From: Inia geoffrensis
Taxonomy: Eukaryota; Chordata; Mammalia; Artiodactyla; Iniidae
NCBI GenBank assembly: GCA_036417435.1
Contig: CM070910.1
Location: 14,263,501-14,327,500, forward strand
Direction: 5' to 3'
DNA length: 64,000 nucleotides
Shown here: piece by piece, positions 36,786-48,099 of the stretch
Layout of the letters: the number at the start of each line of letters is the position of its first letter
Numbering within the stretch: position 1 is the stretch's first letter
Program-made: the position numbers and the translations under genes
The notes under the pieces: model-generated
Database searches by the model: none
Seen by the model: only the letters and a program-made list of their open reading frames with translations
What the model was told of the DNA's origin: nothing

Positions 36786-37265
36786 AGGGTTATATTTGAA
36801 ATAGGATTTCTTCTAAAATAGGTACAATTTCTTACCCCTATATTCTTTCCAATTTCATGTAAATATTTGTATGTACAAATACTTTAAGCTTGTAGGATAG
36901 CTTAAAGCATTTAAATGTAGCCAAAATGTAGTTAATATTAACTCAGAAAAATTGGCAGGAGCTGATATAACTCAGGAATGTTTTTTTTCTTCATTGTAAC
37001 AACGTGTAAAAACAAAACAAAACAAAAGCAAAGAACAACCAAATCTCAATTAGTTTTGATTATACAGACCCTCTTGATGATGTCTATGTCTCATGGGAGG
37101 AGAAGGGGCAGTAGACATTATTTTGCTTTTTTTTAAAAAAAATCTAATAGTGATAAAATGGTACAACTTTTTGAAACTGTGTAATCATTTTTTTAGCCTA
37201 TTCTAAGAATTTCACACAGGAAAGTATCCTAGAATGCAAATTGTTTCCCTAATACTAAACTTTAT
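36786..37265. other. AT-rich intronic sequence, nothing recognised
   Basis: No supported feature. Short AAAAC repeats occur near 37010-37025. Confidence 0.4.
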
Positions 37266-37269
37266 TAAC

Positions 37270-37590
37270 CTCTCTGTCCATCAGTTTCCTATTCTATAAA
37301 ATGGGAACAATAAAATCAACCAGCTGAGTTAATATGAGTTAAATGCTTAGAACAGTGCCTGACACCTAGTTAGCTACTACTTGTAACAGATAAATCACTA
37401 AATTCAGCTCCACTTCTTCTTCATGTGGAATATGGACAAACCATAGTAACTGCATTCACATTCCTCATGTGACAGCTAACACACTGGAAGAGAAGTTCCT
37501 TGAAAGCAGGATTTTGTCACTTTTGCTCTCTAGTGTATTCCCACACGTAGAACATGTAGGAGGAACTCATTAAATCACTGTAAAATGAAC
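37270..37590 (+). mobile_element. MIR relic followed by an L2 3'-end trace
   Basis: 37270-37385: CATCAGTTTCCTATTCTATAA, AATGGGAACAATAAAATC and CTTAGAACAGTGCCTGACACC are MIR. 37490-37590: GAGAAGTTCCTTGAAAGCAGG with TTTTGTCACTTTTGCTC resembles the L2 3' UTR. Confidence 0.65.
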
Positions 37591-37834
37591 GAAACTGTGC
37601 TCTTGTTATAGAAGACTCTCTAAGAGCCTAAGGTATAACCTGTTTCTAGTTCATTATTCCACTCCACTTCATTGGATTATTAATTTATCTTTTTACAATG
37701 TGTTTATATTCTACCTAAAAATCAAATTCAAAGTTTTGGATGAGAGAAATGACCTCTGAACTTTGTATCATTTTTCTCTATTACCTTTTTGCCACGTGAT
37801 GCCTCTTTCCTTTTCATGTATCTGATGTAAAGTA

Positions 37835-37955
37835 TTATACCTCCTTTTTTATTGTGGTAAAATATACATAACATAATATTTACCATTTTGACATTTAAGT
37901 GCCATTAAGAACATTGTTGTGCAACCATCACCACTATCCATCCATACCTCCTTTT
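37835..37955 (+). mobile_element. Short old L1-type fragment
   Basis: TTATTGTGGTAAAATATACA, TAACATAATATTTACCATTTT and TTGTTGTGCAACCATCACCAC is a phrase shared by many old L1 copies. Orientation is not certain. Confidence 0.5.
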
Positions 37956-38174
37956 TTTAAAATGTGGCTTCTAAGCTATATTAAGTTCCATTTACTAAAC
38001 ATAAACAAGGCAAATCAGGAAATGATTAACGAGGCTAATAATAACCATGTTCCTGTTCTGACAGTTATTTTTCCACTAAAGATTCAGTCAAAGTGATCTG
38101 CTATTAAGAAGGAAAATTAAAAGATATTTAAGTCGATCTCTCTGATTTCATGAGATTGTGAGTCATGTGTTTTG

Positions 38175-38383
38175 TTTTGTTTTGTTTTTGTGCAGTACGC
38201 GGGCCTCTCACTGCTGTGGCCTCTCCCATTGCAGAGCACAGGCTCCGGACGTGCAGGCTCAGCGGCCATGGCTCACGGGCCCAGCCGCTCCGCGGCATGT
38301 GGGATCCCCCCGGACCGGGGCACGAACCTGTGTCCCCTGTATCGGCAGGCGGACTCTCAACCACTGCGCCACTGGGGAAGCCC
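38175..38383 (-). mobile_element. CHR-2-like short SINE
   Basis: A complete minus-orientation copy. A perfect 15-bp duplication, GAGTCATGTGTTTTG, lies at 38160-38174 and 38384-38398. Confidence 0.95.
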
Positions 38384-38849
38384 GAGTCATGTGTTTTGAT
38401 ACAGTTATTAGACACTAAATGATATTTGATATATATATACATATCTGTCAACCTTTTAAATTTGAAATCTTTCTTAATCAGCCTCGGTGGAGCCTTCCAC
38501 TCTCACAGACCCACTATAAAGGTAGTATTCTTCTGGATCATAGTTTGGGGAATTTCAGATCTACTCAAGAAGGGGCAGTATTTTTTTTCAGTTTATATTT
38601 CTGAATTGTGCACAGCAATAAAGAAAAAACAAAACTGATTATATCCCATTTCTGCCTTATTGATACAAAAAGAAAAACACTGCCAGATACAACTTAAATG
38701 CATGCTTAAGGCCACAGCTTAAGACCTTGAATGATTTCTCAAATTCATAGCATTTATCCACTAATTTTCAAGGATGGCTTTCAAATGCCCTAAGCAAATT
38801 TAGGCAAAAACACCTTGACCAGGTAAAAAGAACCAAATGTTATTACGCG

Positions 38850-39034
38850 ACATGCTATTCTATGAAGAGACACTTTTAACACCCTCCAGAGAAAAACTAC
38901 CCGCCATTTTACTAGATTTCATATTTATGAAATGGTCACACGATAAACACATGCTATACTACAAAGAGAAACTTCAATTCCCTCTAGAGACGGGCACTGC
39001 CACTATTTTATTAAATTTTGTTCAGCAATCACAC
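38850..39034 (+). repeat. Diverged 99-bp tandem duplication, open in one frame
   Basis: The unit starting ACATGCTATTCTATGAAGAG (38850-38941) recurs at 38949-39034 as ACATGCTATACTACAAAGAG, ending TCACAC in both. The spacing is 99 bp, a multiple of three. The 67-residue frame at 38837-39040 reads through both copies, with a repeated pattern (MLFYEE and MLYYKE; ILLDF and ILLNF). No known family was recognised, and coding is not claimed. Confidence 0.7.
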
Positions 39035-39039
39035 TTCTA

Positions 39040-40605
39040 ATTTTTCATATTATTGTGTTAGGGGCTCTGCTAGGTGCAACTAGGTGAAAAAATCTAGACC
39101 AAAAAGACAAGTCCACTTGTTTTTTTGAACTAAATCATGGTGAATATGACTCAAGAATTTTTAAGCAGAAATTAGATTTTAACACATCAAGCAATTTACT
39201 TACAAGGGAGAATGTTCGTAAGAGAAGTACCCATTTGAAGTTGAGCAAACTGCATGGAACAGTTTAGTAACCAAGGCAACAAGAATTGAATCTCTAAGAT
39301 TCCCTGGAACTAGAGGTGCCCAACAAGAACAGCTAATTTTGTCACTTATCCTTTTGAAGAAGATGAACTAACACCAAGCTGCTTATGGTGACTCAGGTGA
39401 ACTTTAAAATCAAATATAAACAACCCCAAGGTTGTATCAACCTTACTATTAATGTTAGAATACCACAAACAGTAAAAGGACCTTACCACAGCACTTTTTC
39501 TAATTCCCCACCCTCTGTGCAACAGCAGGGTGTAGAATGGGCATCTATTTACCTAATGACTATTACCATTTTCATCTAGGAATCACCTTAAGAGAACAGT
39601 CACACTGCCTCCTCTAGGAAATAACGCATTTGAGTTAGAGAAAAAGAACATATTTCTATATGATATCTAGCTTAATACTAATACTTTCCAACCTGCTTCA
39701 CTGTTTAAGCACTTGCTAGAGGCAGTGGGTTTATTTTCACACTAGCAAGAAAAATGTTTAACATGAGTATTTGAGACCTGGGGGTTGGGGGGAAGTGAGG
39801 AGAGAAAAGTAATAATTGTGGCCCAAATAAACAATCAGTTTAGACTGTAGTCTAACAAAGACTACAGTGTAAACCTGTTGATTAGAGCTCTCTGGTTCCT
39901 GTGAAAGCAATAACAGTGTGGTGGTATGAAACAAATTTCAAATCTATTGATTGAGATTTCTCTAGAAATTACTGGTTTTACAGAGTTGTATAGGAAATAG
40001 GTGAATTCTTTTAATTCTATTCCCTTACTCCTTCCAAGGTTCTCCTTGTTTTTGATGGCTCCGCCTGCTTAGGTCTCATTAGGGCCAATACTGATTTTCT
40101 CTCCTTTTTGCAGTTCTCTGGTCTTCAACCCCCTAAAGAAAACTAACATCTTACATCACTGAGGTGTAACTTCCATTGGATAGCAGGGAAGTTGAAATTT
40201 CAGTTTGGCCATGTTGACGTTTAGGGCACACAGAGGCTAAGCCCACAGTGTGTCTAAATACACCCCTGTTACGAATAAATGGATTCCAGGGATCTAGACA
40301 GAGAATTGGTTAAGCCAAAAGATCAAGTGCACTCATCCCAAGAAGAAAGCCACATGTGTCTCGGGGAAGCCATACAGTTTCAGGGTCATTCTGAGAACGC
40401 AGCTATACTATAGTCAGTCCAAATGGTCATAATGCTAAGAAATCTCAATTTCTGAAGAAGAATATTTCAATAAAAATAAGAACATTTGTTTTGTCAAAGG
40501 AAGGATCAGTTCACATAGCTGTACCTGTAGCAGGTTTTATATAAATGAAAGACACCCTTACTATAATTAAAATATGATTGATTAATTTAATATAAACGTA
40601 TTTTG
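39040..40605. other. Intronic sequence with one hairpin, nothing else recognised
   Basis: Apart from the inverted repeat at 39838-39874, no family or exon was supported. Confidence 0.4.
39838..39874. repeat. Short inverted repeat (16-bp arms, 5-nt loop)
   Basis: GTTTAGACTGTAGTCT and AGACTACAGTGTAAAC are reverse complements except at one position, separated by AACAA. Confidence 0.95.
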
Positions 40606-40621
40606 TACATATGCAACTTTT

Positions 40622-40862
40622 TTTTTTAAATCCTCCAATGGTTTATTTATTTATTTATTTATTTATTTGCGTTATGCGGGCCTCTCACTGTTGTGGCCTC
40701 TCCCGCTGCGGAGCACAGGCTCCGGACGCGCAGGCTCAGCGGACATGGCTCACAGGCCCAGCCACTCTGCGGCATGTGGGGTCTTCCCGGACCGGGCCAC
40801 GAACCCGTGTCCCCTGCATCGGCAGGCAGACTCTCAACCACTGCGCCACCAGGGAAGCCCCA
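40622..40862 (-). mobile_element. CHR-2-like short SINE with double tail
   Basis: The SINE body (about 40669-40862) is followed, in its own orientation, by an (AAATA)n tail. A short unique stretch comes next (complement of AAATCCTCCAATGG at 40627-40640), then a second A-run. A 16-bp duplication with one mismatch (TACATAT-G/A-CAACTTTT) lies at 40606-40621 and 40863-40878, outside the second tail. Confidence 0.88.
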
Positions 40863-40879
40863 TACATATACAACTTTTA

Positions 40880-41605
40880 AAGAACAAGTTCATGGCTTAA
40901 GCAAGTCAACCTAGATTGTAAAGATACTTTTCCTTTGACAAAGTTCCCTGGACAAAAAGAGACACCCAGCCATCAAGAGACACCTATTCATCTTTCCATT
41001 TAAAAGAAGACATCCAACCATAGTATAAATGAATCATCCAGCAACAAATCTACCATCAGAGAAATAAGAGTACAGTTTAAGAGCTCTTGCTGTGTTTTAG
41101 ACCCTGGTTGATTTCATTCACCTATATACATCTGACAAGGCACTCTGACCATGGACTGGTTATACTGTGATGGCAAATTCAATCCAAGGTTACACTGATT
41201 AAGCTAGTCTGAAGTTTCCGAAAGGAAGTAGAAGTTGAGGTGTCCCTTTACGGGAAAAAAATGAGTACAGAAGTGAAACAGAGAGAGGGAGATGCAGGTA
41301 TTCAAGCAGAAGAAAAAAAAAAAAAAAAAAAGAACACTTTGTGGAGGGGAGACCGGCAGGAGGAAAGGGTGAGGCAAGGAGATCAGATTGGAAAGTAGAA
41401 ATCAAATACGATGGGAGAGACCGAGCTGGTGAACAGCTTTTCTACAAGGTCCTTCACAAGGGTCTGTCTGAAAAAGGTTAGCCTAGGGTTTGGCGCCCTG
41501 AGGCATAGTCTAATTCTGCATTTTAGGCATTAAGGTACACTATCACTTAACTGTTAAAGCCATTGCTAAGTTCGACAGTCAAGTCCACTGCCAAATTTTT
41601 AATTG
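40880..41605. other. Intronic sequence with a poly(A) run
   Basis: An A-run of about 19 lies at 41313-41331. Nothing else was recognised. Confidence 0.45.
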
Positions 41606-41607
41606 AA

Positions 41608-42045
41608 TAGCTGTTTCCCCTAAAATTCATATTCACCCAGAACCTATGAATGTGATCTTATTCAAAAATAGTCTTTGCAGATTTAATCAAGTAAGATGAG
41701 GTCATACTGGATTAGGGTGGGCCCTAAATCCAATATGACTGGTGTCCTTATAAGGAGAAGGAAATTGAGATACAGACACACAAGGAGAACATCCTGTGAC
41801 AACAGAGGGCAGAGATTGGAGAGATGTATCTGTAAGCAAAGGAATGCCAAGGGTTGCCAGCAGCCTCCAGAAGCTAGGAAGAGGCAAGGAAGGCTTCTCC
41901 TCTAGAGCTTCAGAGAGAGCATCACCCTGTTAACACCTTGATTTCAGATGTGCAGCCTCTAGAACTGTGAGACGATCAATTTCTATTGTTTTAAGCTACC
42001 CAGTTTGTGCAACCTTGTTATGGCAGCCATAGGAAACTAATATAG
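41608..42045 (+). mobile_element. MLT1-type solo LTR (MaLR)
   Basis: AAAATTCATATTCACCCAGAACC, GATGAGGTCATACTGGATTAG, CCAATATGACTGGTGTCC, CTCTAGAACTGTGAGACG and a final AACTAATATAG follow an MLT1 LTR end to end. It is a non-coding relic. Confidence 0.75.
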
Positions 42046-42069
42046 GGAGTGGAGCATTCTGAAGTGATG

Positions 42070-42995
42070 ATCTGCAGAAATTACTCTGGCAGTGATGAGT
42101 AGAAGTTGAAGGGAGGAGAGGCTGGAACCAAAAAAGACCAGTTAGGAGGATATTACAGTAATTTGGGCTTGGAAAACAATGAGGATGTGCACCAGGCTGG
42201 TGACAGTGGAATGAAAACAAAGCCAAAATCTAGAGAGGTTGAAGAGGAAGAACTGATGGTCCACAGTGAAGAAGAGCCAGACACAAAGACGATTCCAAAG
42301 TTAGGTCAGCGAGAAGGGTGGGGACTTCCCTGGTGGCGCAGTGGTTAAGAACCCGCCTGCCAATGCGGGGGACACAGGTTCGAGCCCTGGTCCGGGAAGA
42401 TCCCACATGCCACGGAGCAACCAAGCCCGTGTACCACAACTACTGAGCCTGAGCCCTATGGCCCGGGAGCCACAACTACTTAGCCCACGTGCCACAACTA
42501 CTGAGCCCGCGCACTCTAGGGCCCATGCTCCGCAACAAGAGAAGCCACCACAGTGAGAAGCACACGTACCGCAATGAAGAGGATTGACATATATACACTC
42601 ATATGTATAAAAGATAAATAATAAGAACCTTTATTATCAAAAATAATTTTTTAAAAAACCCCGAGAAGGGTGGAGCCCCTGGCAGAAATGGAGAGGATTA
42701 GAAGAAACAAATGAGTTTGCCATAAGGGGGAGAAAGAGAAAACAGCTAGTTTGGTTTCATATATATCAGTAGATATGTGGGCAGTTGAAAGCGGGAACTG
42801 AAAATTTAGGTGTTGGGACCTACAGAAGGAAATCTGGAAATCGTGAGCCTAAAAGTAAACAGCTGAGGCTGTGAGGACACTGGCTTTCCAAGTTGGTTAA
42901 AAGCAGCAGGAGCGCTCAGGGCCCAGTACTGAAGTATCTGGGGAACGCTTTCAACAGATGGGGAAAGAGAGAGGGGAAGCCTGGTACATCCCTAC
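42070..42995 (-). mobile_element. L2 relic (antisense), split by a SINE composite
   Basis: The left part is 42070-42321. The right part, 42662-42995, has GGGCAGTTGAAAGCGGGAAC and CAGGGCCCAGTACTGAAGTATC with CTGGGGAACGC, matching the antisense L2 interior. The parts are joined by the duplication around the insert at 42322-42661. Confidence 0.6.
42322..42661 (+). mobile_element. CHR-1-like SINE with an L1-derived 3' part (candidate chimera)
   Basis: 42322-42577 is the long-form SINE up to GTACCGCAATGAAG. The normal AGTAGCCCCCGC... end is then replaced by ATTGACATATATACACTCATATG, followed by AATAATAAGAACC and an A-rich tail, text I know from cetartiodactyl L1 3' UTRs. A single 12-bp duplication, CGAGAAGGGTGG, lies at 42310-42321 and 42662-42673. 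Confidence 0.75.
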
Positions 42996-43394
42996 CTTTC
43001 TCTCCTGGGAACAATTTTTCTGTCCTATGAATATTGAATGGTAATTCTACTGATCACCTCTCATCAGCACGAGTCTTTTCAAAATGTATCACGTCTCATG
43101 AACTTTTGCTTCTTATTTCTAAGATCAGCAGAATGTTATGAAGGACGTCTACACAAGACAGCCAAATCACATTATATATTCAGTTAATATAAAGTAGGCA
43201 AAATTTATAACTTGTGAATAAATCCCTTATTTTCTTTTTTTCTTTTTGATTTTAGAATTGGGGAAAAAAAAATAGCCAACCGTGTGAACTAATGGGTCAT
43301 ATCTATCACTCTGCTTTAAAAGCTCTTAACAAATAGTCAACTTGGGAGGTCAAGAAAAGTCTTAACAATACTTCTGTAGGAGGCTGTTCAATAA
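42996..43394. other. Intronic sequence, nothing recognised
   Basis: No supported feature. Confidence 0.4.
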
Positions 43395-43560
43395 ATGGAA
43401 TCGAAACAACTGTGCAGCCACCTGTAGAAAAACAACGTTGGAGTCGCACCTCACAGTGTAAACCAGGATGAATTCAAATGGATCAAAGGTATAAGTGCAA
43501 AAGAGGAAACTATTAAAGTAACAGATGAAAACATTCTTTTGTTGGTTAAAAATTTTACCA
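43395..43560 (+). mobile_element. Small L1 ORF2-type fragment
   Basis: AACAACTGTGCAGCCACCTG, GGATGAATTCAAATGGATCAAAGG and GAGGAAACTATTAAAGTAAC resemble the C-terminal coding part of L1 ORF2. Short and diverged. Confidence 0.5.
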
Positions 43561-43799
43561 GGTAGTTGCCAGGTAGATGCATGGAACTGTTAAAGTTCTA
43601 AAGCAACTTCAAAGCCAGAAGTTCAGTGGAGTGCTTGGACAGGCAAAGGAGAGAATCTACAAGAGTAAATGATTAGCCAAGCCTCCATCAGGTGAGCCAA
43701 ACATCCCTTTTAAAATCAAAAGCTCCTTATTTCTTCTGCCTTAAAAATACAAGTCCCTTTTATTTGTAAAACAATTGGTAATCCTTTCCTAGAACTGTC

Positions 43800-44235
43800 A
43801 CACAAAGCATTAAATAGTGGGTGCCTTAAAACAACAGAAATGCATTGCCTCAACTTTCTGGAGGCTAGGAGTCTGAAATCAAGGTGTCAGTGGGGCCGTG
43901 CTCTCTCAGAGGCCTCTTGGGGAGGAGCTGTCCTTGCTTCATCTGCCTTTGGTGTTTACTGGCAGCCCTTGGCGTTCCTTAGCCTGGACCAGCATCATTC
44001 CGATCACATGGCCACCTTTCCTCTGTGAGTCTTCACGTCACCTTCCCTCCCTGCGTGTCCATCTCTGAATCCAAATTTCCTCTTTTTAAAAGATTAAGGC
44101 CTACTCTAATGATCTCACTTGAACTTGATTTCCTCTATAAAGACCCTATTTCCAAATAAGATCACATTCTGAGGTACTAGCGGTTAGAATTTCAACACAT
44201 CTTTTTGGGAGTATACAATTCAACCTATTTCAACA
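43800..44235 (-). mobile_element. MLT1-type LTR, antisense copy
   Basis: TTAAAACAACAGAAATGCATTG, CTTTCTGGAGGCTAGGAGTCTG, CTATTTCCAAATAAGATCACATT and GTACTAGCGGTTAGAATTTC are the reverse complement of MLT1-type LTR text also present at 41608-42045. Confidence 0.7.
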
Positions 44236-44239
44236 CACT

Positions 44240-44719
44240 TCAATAGTATTACATCTGTTTAGCACATAAATAGATACAAAAAAACCTGACATTCTCCATG
44301 CCAAATTCCCCCCTGCCCCAGAAGCAGCACAGCCACAGGCCAACAACTCCCCACGAGGAGGCCTGAGAACCCTGGGCCCCACACCGCCTCCCCAGACTCA
44401 CAGAAGCAGAATCCTGAGGAGGGTGGGGCAAAGAAGCCCAGATGGGGCATTTTTCTCAAACACTCTCGAGATGAGAAAAGTATTTTAAAGGCTTAACAGC
44501 ATCTGGGCCAACATGCTTCTATGGGGCTTCAAAGTTTCACGTGAAAGCAAAAATCAGGAAGTAGGTGCTTTCCTTGGATTTCAACCAGAGCTTCCAGAGG
44601 AGCAGTGAAAAGCCGGGTAGGGCTGACTTGGAAATGGAGTGCGCCAAAGAAAGCTCCCAGGGGACTGCCACCATTCATGCGAGGGTAATTCTAACCCAGT
44701 CCCAAGGCTCTTATTATAG
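44240..44719. other. Intronic sequence, nothing recognised
   Basis: No supported feature. GC content is slightly higher than in its neighbours. Confidence 0.4.
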
Positions 44720-44736
44720 AAAAGTTGCAAAGTCTA

Positions 44737-44948
44737 GGGCTTGCCTGGTGGCGCAGCGGTTGGGAGTCCGCCTGCCGATGCAGGGGACACGGGTTCGTGC
44801 CCCAGTCCGGGAGGATCCCACGTGCCGCAGAGCGGCTGGGCCCGTGAGCCGTGGCCGCTGAGCCTGCGCATCCGGAGCCTGTGCTCCGCAACTGGAGAGG
44901 CCGCAACAGTGAGAGGCCCGCGTACCACAAAAAAAAAAAAAAAAAAAA
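44737..44948 (+). mobile_element. CHR-2-like short SINE
   Basis: The head is GGGCTTGCCTGGTGGCGCAG and the A-tail is about 24 nt. A perfect 17-bp duplication, AAAAGTTGCAAAGTCTA, lies at 44720-44736 and 44949-44965. It is antisense to ESR1, so its T-run precedes body sequence in the pre-mRNA. Confidence 0.96.
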
Positions 44949-44965
44949 AAAAGTTGCAAAGTCTA

Positions 44966-47047
44966 AACCACAAATCTTACCCTTAAACATAAGTATCTGT
45001 CGCCTCTCTGGGATGTCACCCATGCTTCCAAGTCACTTCCAAGTTATCTTGCATCACTGTGCCATGCTGAAACAGGCTGGAAAACTACGACAGCTTTCAA
45101 GTAAGTTCCACTGATCTGATTACAAGTTGGGAATCAGAGTACTGGGTAGGATTGCCATGTCCCTGGAATCCACAGGAACCTCCCAGAATAAAATATGTTC
45201 CTTGAAGATGCTCCCAATTCCCAGACTGAGGTGTTGTGCCCTCTCCTTGTTGCCTTGGCCATACCCATTTTAAGGTTTAAATTACACTCGTGAAGTGAAA
45301 CAACCTTGCTGCTAGCCAAGTGAAGCCTGTTAAAGTCCTCAGAGCCCAAGTTCTGTACATGCCTCTGGATATCGCTCTGGCCCTCACAAAAGAAAGGCTG
45401 GAAATGAAGGCAGCTCATGAAGGCAGCTGCTAGAAGGATGTCATAACAGCAGGTAGATTCTGAAGGGAGGTGAAAAAGAGTAATGCCACAACTTGAAAGA
45501 TCACTTCGACTTTATGGAAAAATTGAGTTCTAACAGGGCTCAGAGATTTCTTAAATATCATTAGTTTCCAAAGGCTTCTTTCATTCATTCATTTATTCAT
45601 TCATTCAACAAGCATTTCCTGAGCTCGATCCATTGCTAACTTGTAGGATGAGGATGAATATTAGAGTCCAGGAAGGTAATTACTGGATTCCTGGTGAACA
45701 GAGCGTCAGAAACAGCCTTGAGCCCTGGAACAGCTGAGACGACCATGAAGTCTCAGAGATAACACAAGAAGCTCCAGAGAAACCTGAGCTTGGGGTTGGT
45801 GGGGGGCATGCTCAGAAAAAGTGAACCTCTCCCCCCTCCCTGGGGCCGAACAGCAAGAAAGGAACCCACAGTAAAATGATGGGGAGTCGGGGGGCTCAGA
45901 AGGAAGAGGGGACTCGTCTGGTATTGAGTACAGAGTGACCTAGGCAGGAAAGGAGAAGGAGGAAGTCCATCTAGTTTGCCACCGAAAGAATGACGAAGTG
46001 GTTAAGGCAGTATGTTTCCCATGAGCTTGACTGTGAACATATGTCCCCTTTATTCTTCCTCCTGGGCCAGCAACTTCCGCACACTCAGAACCCACCCAGA
46101 TGTGCCTGGGGCTCAGTGAGGCTGTCAAGCTTCTGCTTTTCAGCCTTTAAAGGGCAGTGAAGAGCCCAGGGCTAGATATTTGTCCAAATATCCATTAAAC
46201 AGAACTAGAACACAAACTTGAAGTACGAAATTGCCCTTGAGGTATATACAATTATAGTGAATTTTGGAAAAGGCATAATTTTTAATAAATCAAATTAACG
46301 GTTTCCTGATGCAATTCAGCTTCTGGGGGAAAAAAAAATCAAATGTACTTGATTTAACGCTGAAAAATAAGAATCAGCCAATCAATGATGCAATTAAGTG
46401 TGATGCAGAAATTTAAAATATAACAACTTTGCAGTCATATGTTTTTTCCTTTTTAACCTTCAGATGATGACGTTACATTTGTTGACAAGTGTCATTGTGT
46501 ATAGGATAATGATGAATTAAGATTTAACAATCTCTTTTAAAACTAACTCTCCATCCATGGATAGATTATGTAAAGTGCTTCTTAAAGATTAACAAATTTC
46601 AGTACAAACAATAAAGAGAAAAATCCTTCTCTATAGCTAGATATCAGAAAGCAGATATGTAACACCTGTTATAAAAAAGCATCACTTGTCAGAGTGGCGT
46701 AGGTAGGTTTTATCATTCTCCTTGCTGCTATTGTTTTTAAATTGCAGAGGGAAAAAAATTAATGTCGTGATGTGATCTTAAGCCAGGCCAGCTATAAGTA
46801 CTTTACAGATGGGAACTTGATTATCATACTTGTATGATGTATTTTATCATAATGCTCTTCACGTCTTGAGTCTGAGTAGAGAGATATTACAAGTCAAAAA
46901 ATATGCCCTAGATAATTGAGAAAGGAAAATTCAACTTACAATCACCAACATTTGAAAATTCTGATAATACTCTGTTAGTAAAAACGTACTTCTAGAACTA
47001 CTAGAATAGTCCAATGAACTGATTATTTTTATTAAAATTCATCATGC
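44966..47047. other. Intronic sequence, with one L2 trace
   Basis: CATTCATTCATTTATTCATTC at about 45581-45607, followed by AACAAGCATTTCCTGAGC, is the L2 3' end in antisense. Otherwise nothing was recognised. Confidence 0.45.
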
Positions 47048-47399
47048 AAAATGAAGTCAACTGGGGGTTATGGTCCAAGATGGAGCCGTAGGAGACCTCT
47101 GAACTCAAAACTCCCACAGGCATACCAAATCTCCCCTACAAACAGAGTGATTTCCCCTAAAAGAAATCCAGAGACTAGCCGAATGATTCCTTCACTTTAG
47201 GCAAATGAGAAAATACCCTCATTGAAATGGGTAGGAAAGGCTGAGACACACTCTCACTGAAACTCCACCCCCAAACCCCGGCACAATGCCATAAAATCAG
47301 AAGGGAACACACAACTCCCAGCTTTTACCTGGGAAGGGAAGGGTTTGGTCCCGACATCTAATACCCCAGGAGTAGGCCCCCAAAGCACATTGCTCTGGA

Positions 47400-47945
47400 A
47401 GCCAACAGGGCTTACATCAACCACACCCATAATACTAGAGCAAGCAAATTGTTCTTAATGGACTCGCTATCTTCCCAGGGTCCAGCACAAAAGAAGCAAA
47501 CAGATACACACATTTCCCTGAAAAAGGTCCATTTGCATACTTTAAAAGCTGCTACCTGAGAGTCAGGTTTCTAATTTAGCACGCTCTAGGGACTGACTGA
47601 TTCTCCCCAGAGACTGGGAAAGCAGGAGACAGGATCTCTGCATTCTCCCTGTAGGCTGCTCCAAATTGCCAATATCTCCCTGGAAGGAGCTTGTACACAC
47701 GTTTGGTACCCTAGCTTTTGCAGATGCCACCTAAGGAATACATCCCTTGATCACCTGGCTCTAGTGGCCAGCAAAGCTTGCACTTGCCAGCCCCACAGGG
47801 TTTTAACAAACAAATGTTCTTAAGGGGCTATCCTGCCAAGGGTCAGCACAGAGGAAGCAAACAGAAAATCCCAACACCCAGTCCTCCCCTAAAAGGGATC
47901 TATTTGTATACTTTAAAAGCCGTTACCAGCTACCAATCAGCCTGT
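47400..47945 (+). repeat. Two tandem units in the L1 5' UTR
   Basis: Text from about 47400 (GCCAACAGGGCTTAC ... GTTCTTAATGG ... AAAGAAGCAAACAG-like ... ATACTTTAAAAGCTGCTACC) recurs about 366 bp later from 47766 (GCCAGCAAAGCTTGC ... GTTCTTAAGGGG ... GAGGAAGCAAACAG ... ATACTTTAAAAGCCGTTACC). Confidence 0.75.
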
Positions 47946-48099
47946 ATCTACATGCTCACTGAGATCCTCCCCTTTAGGATACGGACAGGTCTTGGCATAC
48001 CCTCAACTATTGGGAGCCTCTAAGAACAAAGAATTCACCTTGAAAATCACGAAGGTCTGAGAGACAACCAAGAGCTCAGGCTGGGCTGAACAGTAAGGT

